Numbered from the stretch's first letter, positions 8,205 to 16,740 are shown. The stretch is 64,000 nt of DNA from Kalymmatonema hyalinum WJT4-NPBG1 (GCA_019359075.1 JAHHIB010000023.1:16382-80381); one strand, 5' to 3'. Notes: generated by a model not told the origin, from the sequence alone. A program made the numbers and translations.

Positions 8205-9527
8205 ATGACTAAATTTGCTTATCTTCAATGTCCGACAGGTATTTCCGGTGATATGTGTCTGGGAGCCGTGGTTAGTCTGGGTGTTCCCTTAGAATATTTA
8301 ACTGAAAAACTGAACTCTTTAGGGATTGAGCATGAGTATCAATTGAGAGCAGAACTTGTTCATCGTAATGGTCAACAGGCTACTAAAGTTCATGTGGACT
8401 TAGTAAACGATCATCATCACGACGATCACGAACACAGTCACCATCACGCACGCCACTTGCCAGAAATCGAGCAGATGATTCTCAAAGCTGGGTTGCCATC
8501 ACGAGCAGAAGCTTGGAGTTTGGCAGTATTTCGGCAACTAGCAGTAGCAGAAGGGGCAGTACACGGTGTAGCACCAGAAAAAGTTCATTTTCATGAAGTC
8601 GGTGCTGTTGATGCAATTGTAGATATTGTTGGCACTTGTTTGGGTTTAGATTGGTTGGGTATCGAGAGTAATGATAAAGGATTACCTTTACTGTACTGCT
8701 CACCGTTACCAACTGGTGGGGGAACAGTGCGGGCGGCGCACGGTCAGATGGCAGTACCAGTACCAGCAGTCTTGAAGTTATGGGAAATGCGGGCTTGTCC
8801 AGTATATAGTAACGGTATTGAACGCGAAATGGTGACACCAACCGGAGCTGCGATCGCCACAACCCTTGCCGTAGACTTTAGTTCTCCACCCCCCATGACT
8901 CTTAAACAAGTAGGATTGGGAGCCGGTTCAATTCATCTACCCATTGCCAATATTTTGCGCTTGTGGCTCGGTGAAGCAACAAATGTAACAGATAAATTAG
9001 CTGTCGGTTTGACAGATAAATCCGCAACAAAATCCGTTGCCAGCGATACTAGCCCGAGGTTGGAAACTATCTCAGTTTTAGAAACCCAAATTGATGACCT
9101 CAATCCCCAGGCAATAGGCTATGTATTTGAGGCACTATTTGCCGCTGGTGCTTTGGATGTCTTTACCCAGTCTGTAGGTATGAAAAAATCCCGTCCAGGA
9201 ATTTTGCTAACAGTCATTTGTCATCCAGAAAATCTATATAACTGTGAAGCGGTTTTATTTCGTGAAACCACCACTTTGGGAATTCGTCATTCAACTCAGG
9301 AACGCACTATTCTCCAACGGGAAATTCAACAAGTAGAAACTGAATATGGTGTTGTCCGCCTCAAGGTTGCTTGGACGGGACAAGCAAACGAGAAAGTGAT
9401 AGCTAACGTGCAACCAGAATACGAAGACTGTGCAGAACTGGCGCGAAAACAGAATGTTGCTTGGCGAGAAATTCAGCGGCTAGCACTACAGAATTGGTAC
9501 ACGCAAAAAATAAAATCTCACTCCTAA
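8205..9527 (+). CDS. larC: Nickel-pincer cofactor biosynthesis protein LarC (DUF111)
   Basis: A 440-residue LarC homologue. It opens YLQCPTGISGDMCLGAVVSLG, the typical N-terminus, and has HFHEVGAVDAIVDIVG (about 127-142), TPTGAAIATTLA (about 210-221) and the C-terminal ETQIDDLNPQAIGYVFEALF block. Family knowledge: LarC inserts nickel into the pyridinium dithiocarboxylate nucleotide to complete the cofactor of lactate racemase-like enzymes. A His/Asp-rich stretch (about 66-85, ten His within DHHHDDHEHSHHHARH) probably holds nickel. The protein is one uninterrupted frame, unlike the frameshifted lactobacillus gene. No larA, larB or larE is in the window. Confidence 0.9.
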   Translation: MTKFAYLQCPTGISGDMCLGAVVSLGVPLEYLTEKLNSLGIEHEYQLRAELVHRNGQQATKVHVDLVNDHHHDDHEHSHHHARHLPEIEQMILKAGLPSRAEAWSLAVFRQLAVAEGAVHGVAPEKVHFHEVGAVDAIVDIVGTCLGLDWLGIESNDKGLPLLYCSPLPTGGGTVRAAHGQMAVPVPAVLKLWEMRACPVYSNGIEREMVTPTGAAIATTLAVDFSSPPPMTLKQVGLGAGSIHLPIANILRLWLGEATNVTDKLAVGLTDKSATKSVASDTSPRLETISVLETQIDDLNPQAIGYVFEALFAAGALDVFTQSVGMKKSRPGILLTVICHPENLYNCEAVLFRETTTLGIRHSTQERTILQREIQQVETEYGVVRLKVAWTGQANEKVIANVQPEYEDCAELARKQNVAWREIQRLALQNWYTQKIKSHS

Positions 9528-9588
9528 CCTTTCCCCGCTTGCGTAGGTTCAAAAGGGGACTAATGGTCTGTAGTTTTGAAGGCTTCCT

Positions 9589-9640
9589 AGTGAGCGCTAT
9601 CTTCGCTCAAAGACTCTAGGACTAAAGTCCTTACGACAAA
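9589..9640. repeat. Second, inverted copy of the 2611-2668 repeat family
   Basis: AGTGAGCGCTATCTTCGCTC is followed by AGGACTAAAGTCCT and TACGAC. This aligns with the reverse complement of the element at 2611-2668, sharing the AGGACTAAAGTCCT palindrome and a GAGCG/CGCTC hairpin, but its ends have diverged. Confidence 0.5.
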
Positions 9641-9790
9641 CTTATAGCGCAACTCAATTGAATCAAGTAATTATTTATCTGTGTCCCATGAGTGGTTGAT
9701 TATTTCTTTGGTGTACCTTACAAGGGTTGCAAACCACTATATACAACCATCATAATTCATGCGATCAACTACTAGACTAATACCTAAAAA

Positions 9791-9818
9791 TAGCAAAAAA
9801 GCCCGCCTAGGCGGGCTT
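9791..9818 (-). terminator. Rho-independent terminator of the lipoprotein gene
   Basis: The perfect 20-base palindrome AAGCCCGCCTAGGCGGGCTT (9799-9818) is followed on the minus strand by TTTTTTGCTA. It lies 58 bases past the stop codon of the 9877-10623 gene and is a classical strong terminator. Confidence 0.85.
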
Positions 9819-9830
9819 AGTTCGTGTAGC

Positions 9831-9849
9831 CCCAGACTTTCAGTCTGGG
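9831..9849. repeat. Short hairpin next to the terminator
   Basis: CCCAGACT-TTC-AGTCTGGG is a perfect 8-bp stem with a 3-nt loop, between the lipoprotein stop codon and the main terminator. It resembles dispersed palindromes in cyanobacterial spacers and may protect the 3' end of the transcript. Confidence 0.5.
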
Positions 9850-9876
9850 AGCGCATAAAGGTAGATTGATGATTAA

Positions 9877-10623
9877 CTAATCAACAGCATCTTTGATTGC
9901 ACTACCAACCTTTTCCAAAAAGTTGCCAGAATTTTCAGCTGCCTCTTTACCTTTTTCTGCAGCATTAGTATTGGCATCTCTCAAACTTTTGTTCACTGCT
10001 TGGCCTGCTTTATCAGCAGTGCGCTGAGCATTGAATTTTGCATCCTCAGCTGTACCCTGAGCATTTCTCGCCGCGCCCTCAGCAGCATCGCTGGTGTTTT
10101 CTTTGATATTTTCAATTCCTTTCTTGGTTCCTCGGGCAAAATCAGTAGCGCTGCTCTTAGCTTTATCTGCTGTCTCTTGAGCATTTTGCTGCAGATTCTT
10201 GCCTATTTGTTCAACGTTGTCCCCTTTCTTATCTAAGATACGGCGGGTGGTTTCTCCTATGTTGGCTGTTTCGTCAATGACGTTTTGTTCAGCATTTTGC
10301 TTAAGCTCCTCGGATTTGGCTTTTATATAGGCTCCTTTCGCTCTGGGGTCTATATCACTAAAGTTATTCATCCCACCTTCGTTGGGAGAAAGGATGTTCT
10401 CACCCTTTGGAACGTACACTTCAGAATTAGGGCGTGCCAATTGCCCCTCTCCTACAGTTTGACGAGGTACAGTTTGAGCAGGTGCAGTTTGACTAGGCGT
10501 TGTTGCACCTACAGAATTGCCAGAATTGCAAGCTTGTGTAACGAATAGGAAAACTCCTGCCAAAAAAACTGTTAAAAGTTTCAGTGGACGAATGTTTTTT
10601 AACAAAGCAACGACTTTTTTCAC
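9877..10623 (-). CDS. Lipoprotein with LEA-like amphipathic repeats
   Basis: A 248-residue predicted lipoprotein: basic N-terminus, hydrophobic core and a lipobox ending at Cys32 (FVTQAC). After a Thr/Pro/Gln-rich linker, residues about 125-245 are a run of degenerate 11-residue-type repeats rich in Ala, Lys, Glu, Asp and Asn (NAQETADKAKSS, NAQGTAEDAKFNAQ, NAQRTADKAGQAV). These resemble group 3 LEA proteins and would form amphipathic helices. A role in desiccation or envelope stress is inference. It shares its first 32 residues with the next gene upstream (10730-11272), so the two are paralogues in tandem. It may belong to the cyanobacterial DUF6658 group, but I am not certain. Confidence 0.75.
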   Translation of the reverse strand: MKKVVALLKNIRPLKLLTVFLAGVFLFVTQACNSGNSVGATTPSQTAPAQTVPRQTVGEGQLARPNSEVYVPKGENILSPNEGGMNNFSDIDPRAKGAYIKAKSEELKQNAEQNVIDETANIGETTRRILDKKGDNVEQIGKNLQQNAQETADKAKSSATDFARGTKKGIENIKENTSDAAEGAARNAQGTAEDAKFNAQRTADKAGQAVNKSLRDANTNAAEKGKEAAENSGNFLEKVGSAIKDAVD

Positions 10624-10729
10624 AGTGCAACTCCTTGTGTTTTTATGACAAAATCAAAGATTAAGCAAGAACTAACTCAGTACTTTTGTCCTTGGATTTA
10701 CTTCAAATCCGGAATCAAAAAAATGGTTT

Positions 10730-11272
10730 CTATTTACCCAGTGCTGGATTCTTTTGCAATTCTGGTCTTGCAGATGCTTCTTCTGCCTTGTCTTTCAAAA
10801 ACCCTGAAGCATCCTGAAATGCTTTCCCAACAGTTTCAAGCCTGTCTTGAATTCGCTCGCCAACATCTCCCTCACGCTGAATCAAGCCACCTGGTTCAGG
10901 CTTCTCTATGTTTTTCTCAGTTTTGATGGGCAATTGTGATTCTACGTATGCTCTGCCTTCTGGTGTTTCAGCGCCAGGGTAAAGTTTCCCTTCTTTATTA
11001 ACAGCAGTGGCAATAAGTAATTGTGGGTCTAGTTGTAAGCTAGTTTGGTCGAGTCCAGACTTGGACATTTTCTCGTTTGTATACTTGTCCCCACCACCTT
11101 TATAGGGATTATTTGCACCACCAGCTTGTACAGCAGGATTATTTGGATTTGCACCTTGAGCATTTGTCGCGCCATTACAAGCCGTGCTTACTATCAACAA
11201 TAGCCCAGCGAAAAATACAGTCAGAAATTGACGTAGACGCAGTTTTTTTATAAAAGAAGTTAAACTGTTCAC
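10730..11272 (-). CDS. Paralogous small lipoprotein
   Basis: A 180-residue predicted lipoprotein with the same layout as its neighbour: KKLRLRQFLTVFFAGLLL followed by a lipobox ending at Cys32 (VSTAC). The mature part is hydrophilic: an Asn/Gly/Ala-rich linker, a middle block containing LYPGAETPEGRAYVESQ, and a C-terminal amphipathic stretch (VGERIQDRLETVGKAFQDA). I do not recognise a catalytic domain. The spacer to the downstream paralogue is 106 bases, so they may be co-transcribed, but each could have its own promoter. The long AT-rich spacer upstream probably holds the main promoter. Confidence 0.7.
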   Translation of the reverse strand: MNSLTSFIKKLRLRQFLTVFFAGLLLIVSTACNGATNAQGANPNNPAVQAGGANNPYKGGGDKYTNEKMSKSGLDQTSLQLDPQLLIATAVNKEGKLYPGAETPEGRAYVESQLPIKTEKNIEKPEPGGLIQREGDVGERIQDRLETVGKAFQDASGFLKDKAEEASARPELQKNPALGK

Positions 11273-11955
11273 CGATTCCTCCTAATCAACAACAAACAAG
11301 AAAAATATTTTCAACAAGCAAAATTCTCGCTTAACAGCTTTGTATGGTTCTGTTTAGCAGCTAAGGCATCATTATACTTTTGCTTGCTTCAATTTTCTAA
11401 TATTTGACCAACAATTTCTAAGACTACAAAGCCAAGAGCAAACAATGCCTCTAGCAAAGGTCACATTTTTGTTAGCACTTTTTGACTGTTACTATCTAAC
11501 TTTAGAGAGATATAAGTTACTATAATTAACTTTTAATTTACTTATGTCGATTCTGGTTACTTTAAGTGGTATATGAATATTTAGTTATTAATTTATCCTA
11601 CCGATATTAACTTGTTAAAGAATAATAATTGTACCATTTTAATACTTTTGACTATATTTATTTAAGCTAATTTTTAGAAGATAAAATAAATGCCAAATTA
11701 TACACTCATATACTACCTTGTATATTTACAAGAATTAACAAATAGAGAGAAAAAGTTATTAGTAAATATAACTTTTTAATTCATGCAAATATTTAAGTGA
11801 TTATACTTGATGATGGTTTTCAGTCAAAATAGCTACATAAATTGAAGTCTTGCCTTAGCAATTTTTGCTGAAGATATTGGGATATAAGGCTGATGTACTC
11901 TATGATTTGATGTATTTAGTCATTCAGCAAATTTATAAATGAAATCACTAAAAGT
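11273..11955. other. Long AT-rich divergent spacer
   Basis: About 680 bases separate the minus-strand lipoprotein gene from the plus-strand UPF0104 gene. It is very AT-rich, without GC palindromes or tandem repeats. It should contain two divergent promoters; I see no convincing open frame or RNA gene. Confidence 0.4.
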
Positions 11956-12873
11956 ATGAAGCAAATGTTACGCTGGGTAATTTTAGGTGGGACGTTGTTT
12001 TTTTTGGCAAAAGCCCTTAAGGATAACTGGCAAGAAGTGACTACCATCCATATTGATGCAATAGGATGGGCAATTCTTTTGATCGCCACAGGTATCACTT
12101 TACTAGCACACACTTGGGCAGGTTGGGTATGGACTTGGGTTCTCAAAGAATTAAATCAACCTGTTAACTCTTGCGAGTTTATTCAAGTTTACTTAAAAAC
12201 AAATATTGCCAAGTATATACCAGGTAATATCTGGCATTACTACGGAAGAATTGTGGCTGCAAAAAATGCAAATGTTTCTACTGGCGCAGCGACTCTCAGT
12301 GTATTGCTAGAACCTCTACTGATGGCAGCTGCTGCTTTAATTATTGTCCTCGTCGGCAGCCAATTTATGGCTGAGAAAACCACCATCATCCTGCTCATAG
12401 TACAACTACTGGGTTTACTGGGGGTGTTATGCGTTCTCCATCCCAGGTTTTTGAATAGAGCAATTCGCCAATTACAGCGGATAAAAGCAAAAAAGTCTAC
12501 GGACGATACCCCGCGAGCAGTTCCCTTAAATCTTGAACAATATCCTCTGCGCCCTTTACTAGGAGAATTAGGCTTTTTGGGACTGCGCTCTACAGGATTT
12601 ATCTTAACTTTGTTTGCCTTGAGTCCTTTGAACTTAAGTCAAATTCCTTTATTACTTGGTGCTTTTAGTTTCGCGTGGTTGCTGGGGTTAGTGGTTCCAG
12701 GCGCACCTGGTGGCTTGGGTGTGTTTGAAGCCACTGCGATCGCACTCTTACAGCAGCACTTTCCTACTGCGGTGCTGATCAGCGCAACTGTTGTGTATCG
12801 TCTGGTGAGCATTCTCGCTGAAACTGCTGGTGCTGGCTTAGCTTGGCTCGACGAACACCGCTTTCAGTCATGA
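11956..12873 (+). CDS. UPF0104/lysylphosphatidylglycerol-synthase-like membrane protein
   Basis: A 305-residue polytopic protein with about seven to eight hydrophobic segments. The features SCEFIQVYLKTNIAKYIPGN (about 72-92), WHYYGRIVAAKNANVS and the C-terminal GLVVPGAPGGLGVFEATA (about 250-267) are hallmarks of the UPF0104/AglD family, related to the membrane half of MprF. Family members move or flip lipids or lipid-linked sugars, but the substrate here cannot be inferred. It lacks the soluble aminoacyl-transferase domain of MprF. It is a single gene ahead of the tRNA-Leu gene, which reads in the opposite direction. Confidence 0.8.
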   Translation: MKQMLRWVILGGTLFFLAKALKDNWQEVTTIHIDAIGWAILLIATGITLLAHTWAGWVWTWVLKELNQPVNSCEFIQVYLKTNIAKYIPGNIWHYYGRIVAAKNANVSTGAATLSVLLEPLLMAAAALIIVLVGSQFMAEKTTIILLIVQLLGLLGVLCVLHPRFLNRAIRQLQRIKAKKSTDDTPRAVPLNLEQYPLRPLLGELGFLGLRSTGFILTLFALSPLNLSQIPLLLGAFSFAWLLGLVVPGAPGGLGVFEATAIALLQQHFPTAVLISATVVYRLVSILAETAGAGLAWLDEHRFQS

Positions 12874-12948
12874 TATCAGGGGACTCAGCACAATTTTTCT
12901 CCTGAATTCATGACTGAATTCTGAATTCTGAATTTTGAATTTTCCAAG

Positions 12949-13337
12949 TGGGGGTGGAGGGACTTGAACCCTCACGACCTTTTACGGTCAACGGATTTTC
13001 ATTCTCCCGCAGCTTTCACTACTGCCTTACAGGTTAATTCACCCAACCAGGCTTTGAGAATTGGACCCTCCCTTTACCCTCGACTTTACGTTAGGGTAGC
13101 TCCCGTCGGGCCTCTGCACCTTCCTTAAAAAGACTCAAGAGTGAAGAGTCAAGAAAGAAAAAGCTTTTCTATCTTTTATCTTCTGTCTTCTATCTTTCTT
13201 TTTTCGGCTTGGCTCAGGATTGCCATGTCTGTTACCAGATTTAGGTTTCCCTGAGTTTGAGAGCAGTCACTTGCTGGATTTCTCCATCAAGGCTCAGTTA
13301 TCTAAGTCCGTAGCGTCTACCATTCCGCCACACCCCC
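12949..13337 (-). tRNA. trnL-UAA: tRNA-Leu(UAA), interrupted by a group I intron
   Basis: On the minus strand the 5' exon (13337-13304, 34 nt) reads GGGGGTGTGGCGGAATGG onward and ends ACGGACTT at anticodon base U34. The 3' exon (12999-12949, 51 nt) starts AAAATCCGTTGACC and ends CCACCCCCA. Joined, they give an 85-nt class II tRNA with a perfect 7-bp acceptor stem (GGGGGUG/CACCCCC), a UAA anticodon, a long variable arm and the T-loop GGTTCAAGTCC. CCA is not encoded. The intron position between U34 and A35 is the one conserved across cyanobacteria and plastids. Confidence 0.96.
13000..13303 (-). ncRNA. Group I intron in tRNA-Leu(UAA) with heptad-repeat hairpin
   Basis: A 304-nt intron, longer than the roughly 250-nt Anabaena intron. 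Conserved core segments are visible on the minus strand: GAGCCTTGATGG near the start, TCAAACTCAGGGAAACCTAA (P/Q region), GCAATCCTGAGCCAAGCC (P5/P4), GGTGCAGAGGCCCGACGGGA (P7 region), CTACCCTAACG and a terminal G. The extra length is a stem (13131-13200) built of ten in-phase 7-base units, five purine-rich and five pyrimidine-rich. This matches the P6b heptad expansions described for Nostocales. The ribozyme core looks intact, so self-splicing is expected. No open frame is present. Confidence 0.93.
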
Positions 13338-13790
13338 TAACTTATTTAGGAGTCACTTGTTTTGTGGAGGTAGCTAATAACCTCCTCATCTATTCCAACA
13401 TTAAATGTGCTTTTTGTCCAATTTTGCACTTTTTGCTGGAAAATTTGAGATTCTTGAGATGAAACTGCGCTTTTAGGTTTCACGGACATTTTGCTGAATT
13501 CGGGGAACGCCCCTACCCAACTATCCTGCCTGACTTGCGTCTTACATTTTTTTGTAGCACCTTTACAGATGCTTACTCAAGCACTCATTTATTGTGCATC
13601 ATATCACTGGTTGTTCATTATAGCATCTTATTTAGAAAATAGAACAAAAAACACAAGCGATCTCAAGCAATTTTTTCTATATTTATTATTTAATCTTCCT
13701 AGGGGCAACAATGCTTTCAAGAGGCTAGGCATTCAGCCTATGATGGGAAACAGCACCGACAGGTCTTTTCTACTTAAGAACCAAGAAATT
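13338..13790. other. Spacer between trnL and ndhL
   Basis: About 450 bases of divergent spacer that should hold the trnL promoter (minus strand) and the ndhL promoter (plus strand). The ndhL frame can be extended upstream to 13491, but the translation there is low quality and unlike NdhL. A short hairpin-like GGCATTCAGCC precedes the ndhL start. Confidence 0.4.
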
Positions 13791-14003
13791 ATGGTTGTAG
13801 CGCTAGTGTATCTGATTTCAGCTGGAGCTTATCTTCTGGTGGTACCAGCAGCCGTCCTGTTTTACTTAAACCAACGCTGGTATGTGGCTAGCTCTGTAGA
13901 ACGTGCCTTTATGTACTTTTTGGTATTCTTCTTCTTTCCGGGTTTGTTGCTCCTATCGCCGTTTGTGAACTTGCGGCCCAGACGGCGACAAATTGAAGTC
14001 TAA
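13791..14003 (+). CDS. ndhL: NAD(P)H-quinone oxidoreductase subunit L
   Basis: NdhL is a small membrane subunit of the cyanobacterial and plastid NDH-1 complex, working in cyclic electron flow, respiration and CO2 uptake. The 70-residue product has two transmembrane helices (about 2-22 and 37-58) and the diagnostic strings [38 protein letters not shown] and [14 protein letters not shown]. The start at ATG 13791 gives the usual length; ATG 13740/13743 would add 16-17 unconserved residues. The DUF3007 gene follows after 24 bases, the standard cyanobacterial order. Confidence 0.93.
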   Translation: MVVALVYLISAGAYLLVVPAAVLFYLNQRWYVASSVERAFMYFLVFFFFPGLLLLSPFVNLRPRRRQIEV

Positions 14004-14027
14004 CGAAATTGGTAGGTCATAACTCTC

Positions 14028-14345
14028 ATGCGACGCATTGACGCTATCGGAATTGGCTTGGGAATTTTTGTTGCCGGCGGCTCGGCATATGTCTTACTCC
14101 GACTAGTAGGCGTAGATAACTTGGAAGCTGGTACTTGGAGCCAAGTTTTATTATTTGTTGGGTTGATTGGCTGGTTGCTAAGCTATGCTTTGCGTGCGGT
14201 GGGAAAAAAAATGACCTACCACAAACAACGGGAACAATATGAAGAAGCTTACTTCCAGAAGCGCTTGGAAGACCTCACTCCCGAGGAACTCGCGAAAATT
14301 CAAGCCGAAATAGAACAAGAAAAGCAAGTAGGGAATAAGGAGTAG
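14028..14345 (+). CDS. DUF3007 family membrane protein
   Basis: A 105-residue protein: [21 protein letters not shown] and [20 protein letters not shown] form two transmembrane helices, followed by a charged helical tail ([20 protein letters not shown]). This is the pattern of DUF3007, a cyanobacteria/plastid-lineage family usually located next to ndhL. A role in NDH-1 assembly or stability is inferred from linkage only. It is 24 bases downstream of ndhL and presumably in the same transcript. A broken trpA fragment follows. Confidence 0.85.
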   Translation: MRRIDAIGIGLGIFVAGGSAYVLLRLVGVDNLEAGTWSQVLLFVGLIGWLLSYALRAVGKKMTYHKQREQYEEAYFQKRLEDLTPEELAKIQAEIEQEKQVGNKE

Positions 14346-14351
14346 GGTTAG

Positions 14352-14535
14352 TCAACAGCAGCGCCCACGCCTTGCAACTTTTAACAACGTTGGAGAAGGT
14401 GCTGGAAATGCTGCAAGCGACAACTCCCTGCTTGCAATTGGCTTTGCCACTGCGCTTTGCGCGATCGCCGTTTCTTTGGGCGGCTCCTCCGGAGCATCGC
14501 AAGAAGACGGGCACGAGAGTGCGATCGCTTTCTCA
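14352..14535. repeat. GC-rich repeat-like insert between DUF3007 and the trpA fragment
   Basis: About 180 GC-rich bases with two HIP1-type GCGATCGC sites and palindromes such as GGCTCCTCCGGAGC. All reading frames give low-complexity peptides unlike TrpA. It occupies the place where the first roughly 200 codons of trpA would normally lie, so it looks like a dispersed repeat left at a deletion junction. Confidence 0.45.
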
Positions 14536-14762
14536 AAGCGTGAGTACCAGATTTTCAAAAAGCAGATTCGTGGTCTTACTGATAAGCCGATTAGTGTAGG
14601 CTTTGGTATTTCCCAACCAGAACAAAGTCGTCAGGTAGGACGTTGGGGAGCAGATGCCGTTATAGTAGGCAGTGCTTTTGTCAAACGTTTAGCAATCATA
14701 CACACCCCAACACGGACTCAATCCCATCTGTTGAATTTTGTCAAAATCTCAAGCAGCCATAA
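14536..14762 (+). pseudogene. trpA: 3' remnant of tryptophan synthase alpha gene
   Basis: The frame from about 14545 encodes [20 protein letters not shown], then [17 protein letters not shown]. This is the C-terminal barrel segment of TrpA, including the phosphate-binding GFGIS and [10 protein letters not shown] loops. After about 14694 the homology jumps frame: TPQHGLNPI continues in a second frame and EFCQNLKQ plus a stop (14760-14762) in a third, matching the usual TrpA end only if indels are assumed. Everything before about residue 200 is missing, including the catalytic Glu and Asp. DUF3007-trpA is a common cyanobacterial neighbour pair, so this is a deletion relic in place. A functional trpA should exist elsewhere. 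Confidence 0.82.
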
Positions 14763-15047
14763 CTACAACTTAATATAAGCTTAATTACTTAGGTTGCTCC
14801 ATCAAGGGAGGTAGATTAAGAAACTGTAACACCGAAGTTTTCTTACTTTACTTGGTAGACAATTTAACCAATATCGTCTTGAATATATAAAGCAGATATC
14901 TAGGGGTAAAAAACTGCCTTATACCGCCACTAAAGGTTTAGGTATTATGTGAAAACAAGTAGGTCATAAATTTTATGATTTTTATGAGTGTGAGAGAGTG
15001 TCAGGCAGCAATAGCTGTAGTTTCGTCGCATTTTAGGGGAAAAGGCG
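14763..15047. other. Spacer upstream of the coiled-coil membrane protein gene
   Basis: AT-rich leader of 285 bases with no gene. A ribosome binding site (AGGGGAAAAGG) lies directly before ATG 15048. Confidence 0.4.
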
Positions 15048-15692
15048 ATGAGTGAGAGCATGGCATTTATCGGTGGAGTTGCCGTAGCTGGACTGGCGGC
15101 TTTGGTGTTACTCAAGGGGGCAGGAGGGAGTTCCCTACCACCTAACTATACAGTTACCTCACAATTACCAACGACTGTGGTAGCGCCTCCAGCAATGATG
15201 CCGCCAACTGCGACTTATCCTGGGCAACCATATCCTAATCCAGCGCCAGTCAACCCAAATACTGAAGAGCGCGTGCAAATGGAACGCGTCAGATTGGAAA
15301 ATGAGGGACTTAAGAACGAAAACAATAATCTCAAAACTCAAGTCCAACAACTCCAGTCCCAACTTCAGCAAGTTTACAACTACCAAGTTCAATTAAATCA
15401 GCAGCAGAACCAAAGTGCAGCACAGTTGCAGCAGCAGTCTGAAAATCGCTGGTGGTCTTCTCCCGTTGTTTGGGCGGTGGGAGGCATAACTCTGACGATA
15501 GGCGGTGGCATTGTGGTCGCTGGTGTCTTGGCTTTGTTTTCACCAAAAGACCGTCCCACTCGTACCGTACAAGTTATTCATCCCTATAACGGTCCAACTC
15601 CACCATTGGCTCCCGTACGTCGCACTGAGTTTCTGCCTCCTCGTACCGAAGTCAGACGAGTTGAAGCACCAGAATACGACGATATGTATTAA
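15048..15692 (+). CDS. Two-helix membrane protein with central coiled coil and Pro/Arg tail
   Basis: A 214-residue protein I cannot assign to a named family. Layout: N-terminal hydrophobic helix (about 6-24), a Pro-rich linker (30-72), a Gln/Asn/Leu-rich coiled coil (about 74-130, with heptad-like LENEGLKNENNNLKTQVQQL), a second strong transmembrane helix (about 138-165, VVWAVGGITLTIGGGIVVAG), then a Pro/Arg-rich cytoplasmic-type tail. The first helix could be a signal anchor, placing the coiled coil in the periplasm. Such architecture suits a scaffold or septal/envelope protein, but that is inference. The start is supported by AGGGGAAAAGG upstream. It is monocistronic. Confidence 0.75.
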   Translation: MSESMAFIGGVAVAGLAALVLLKGAGGSSLPPNYTVTSQLPTTVVAPPAMMPPTATYPGQPYPNPAPVNPNTEERVQMERVRLENEGLKNENNNLKTQVQQLQSQLQQVYNYQVQLNQQQNQSAAQLQQQSENRWWSSPVVWAVGGITLTIGGGIVVAGVLALFSPKDRPTRTVQVIHPYNGPTPPLAPVRRTEFLPPRTEVRRVEAPEYDDMY

Positions 15693-16149
15693 AACTGTCA
15701 ACACTTAACAGCTAACACTGATGAACAAAGAGCTATTGATTATAGGCTATTGACAACCCTATAAATTTGTGCTTATCCTATAACGAGCGCAATGTGAATT
15801 GAAGCGCTGTTATTGTGGAATTATCAAGGTGATATCTGCCACGATAATTTTTTGTGTTTTTAAAGCAAGTGTGGCTCTTGATTCCAGAAAAAGTAAAATT
15901 TCTTCTCTTGCGTGTCAAGGGTTATTACTTATCATAATTCTACGAAAAGGTCAATATAGTTGGACAAATTTTAGCACACAGTTGCTGTTTAACCAGTTTG
16001 TGCTTGAAATCGCAAGGGTATAACAAATATATAAATCAGAATTTTCTATGTAAACAGCAAAGATTAACAAGTGATTTGTTTATAAGTTTTATGTTTTTCT
16101 GTAAAGACCCGGATACGGAAAAGACCGAATATAAATTTTTATATCCCTG

Positions 16150-16260
16150 ATTGCTTCGGGCGATGCTTCTAGAGAAAGCCGCGCCTTGCGCAAACGCTCT
16201 TTGCGTCCCATGGCACCGCATTGGCACGGAGTGCACCTGGAGGAGGCAATCGCTAAATCA
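16150..16260. repeat. GC-rich dispersed repeat island
   Basis: This short GC-rich block (TTGCTTCGGGCGATGCTTCT, GCGCCTTGCGCAAACGC, GGCACCGCATTGGCACGGAG) sits in AT-rich DNA. It resembles the islands at 5310-5440 and 60060-60235, with nested small palindromes and no coding sense. Confidence 0.45.
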
Positions 16261-16740
16261 TATTATTGATGTGTTGCTTAAAAATGAAGATTCGATTAAA
16301 GAAACTGGTGCATCGTTTCCCGTTTACTGTATTATTCTTCTAAAACGTATTTATTCACTGAGAAATCTGATGATTCTCTTGTGCATGAATTAGGTTTCTG
16401 CTGGGCTTTACCAGTCACCTAATTCATGCTCCTTTGAGTTGCCCATTCTTCTAGAATTTAATATTTTGAAGATATTATTTGGGCAAATTGTTGACATCTG
16501 GGTAGCACAGCAGAAAATAGCACTCTTTGTGCAGGTTGTTTTTGTGTTTTTCACGCAATTCCTGCACAGCTAGTTCTATGATATCTGCGTGAATAGATCT
16601 CGCTGGGATCATCAATGGCGGTCATCTGCTAAACCTCATAAAGCCAGAAACTTGTGTGTTTGCACAGGGAAATGTTGCACAATAATGTTGCATAATTATG
16701 CTCTGGTAGTAAAAAATTAAAGGCTTTGCAAAGCATAATA

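Noticed and set aside
8482..8862. 126-codon minus-strand frame inside larC
   Set aside because: Antisense shadow of a strongly supported gene.
13491..13790. 100-residue N-terminal extension of NdhL
   Set aside because: NdhL is about 70 residues; the upstream translation is unlike the family.
16151..16393. 80-codon plus-strand open frame
   Set aside because: Begins in a dispersed repeat island and has no protein-like features or start signal.
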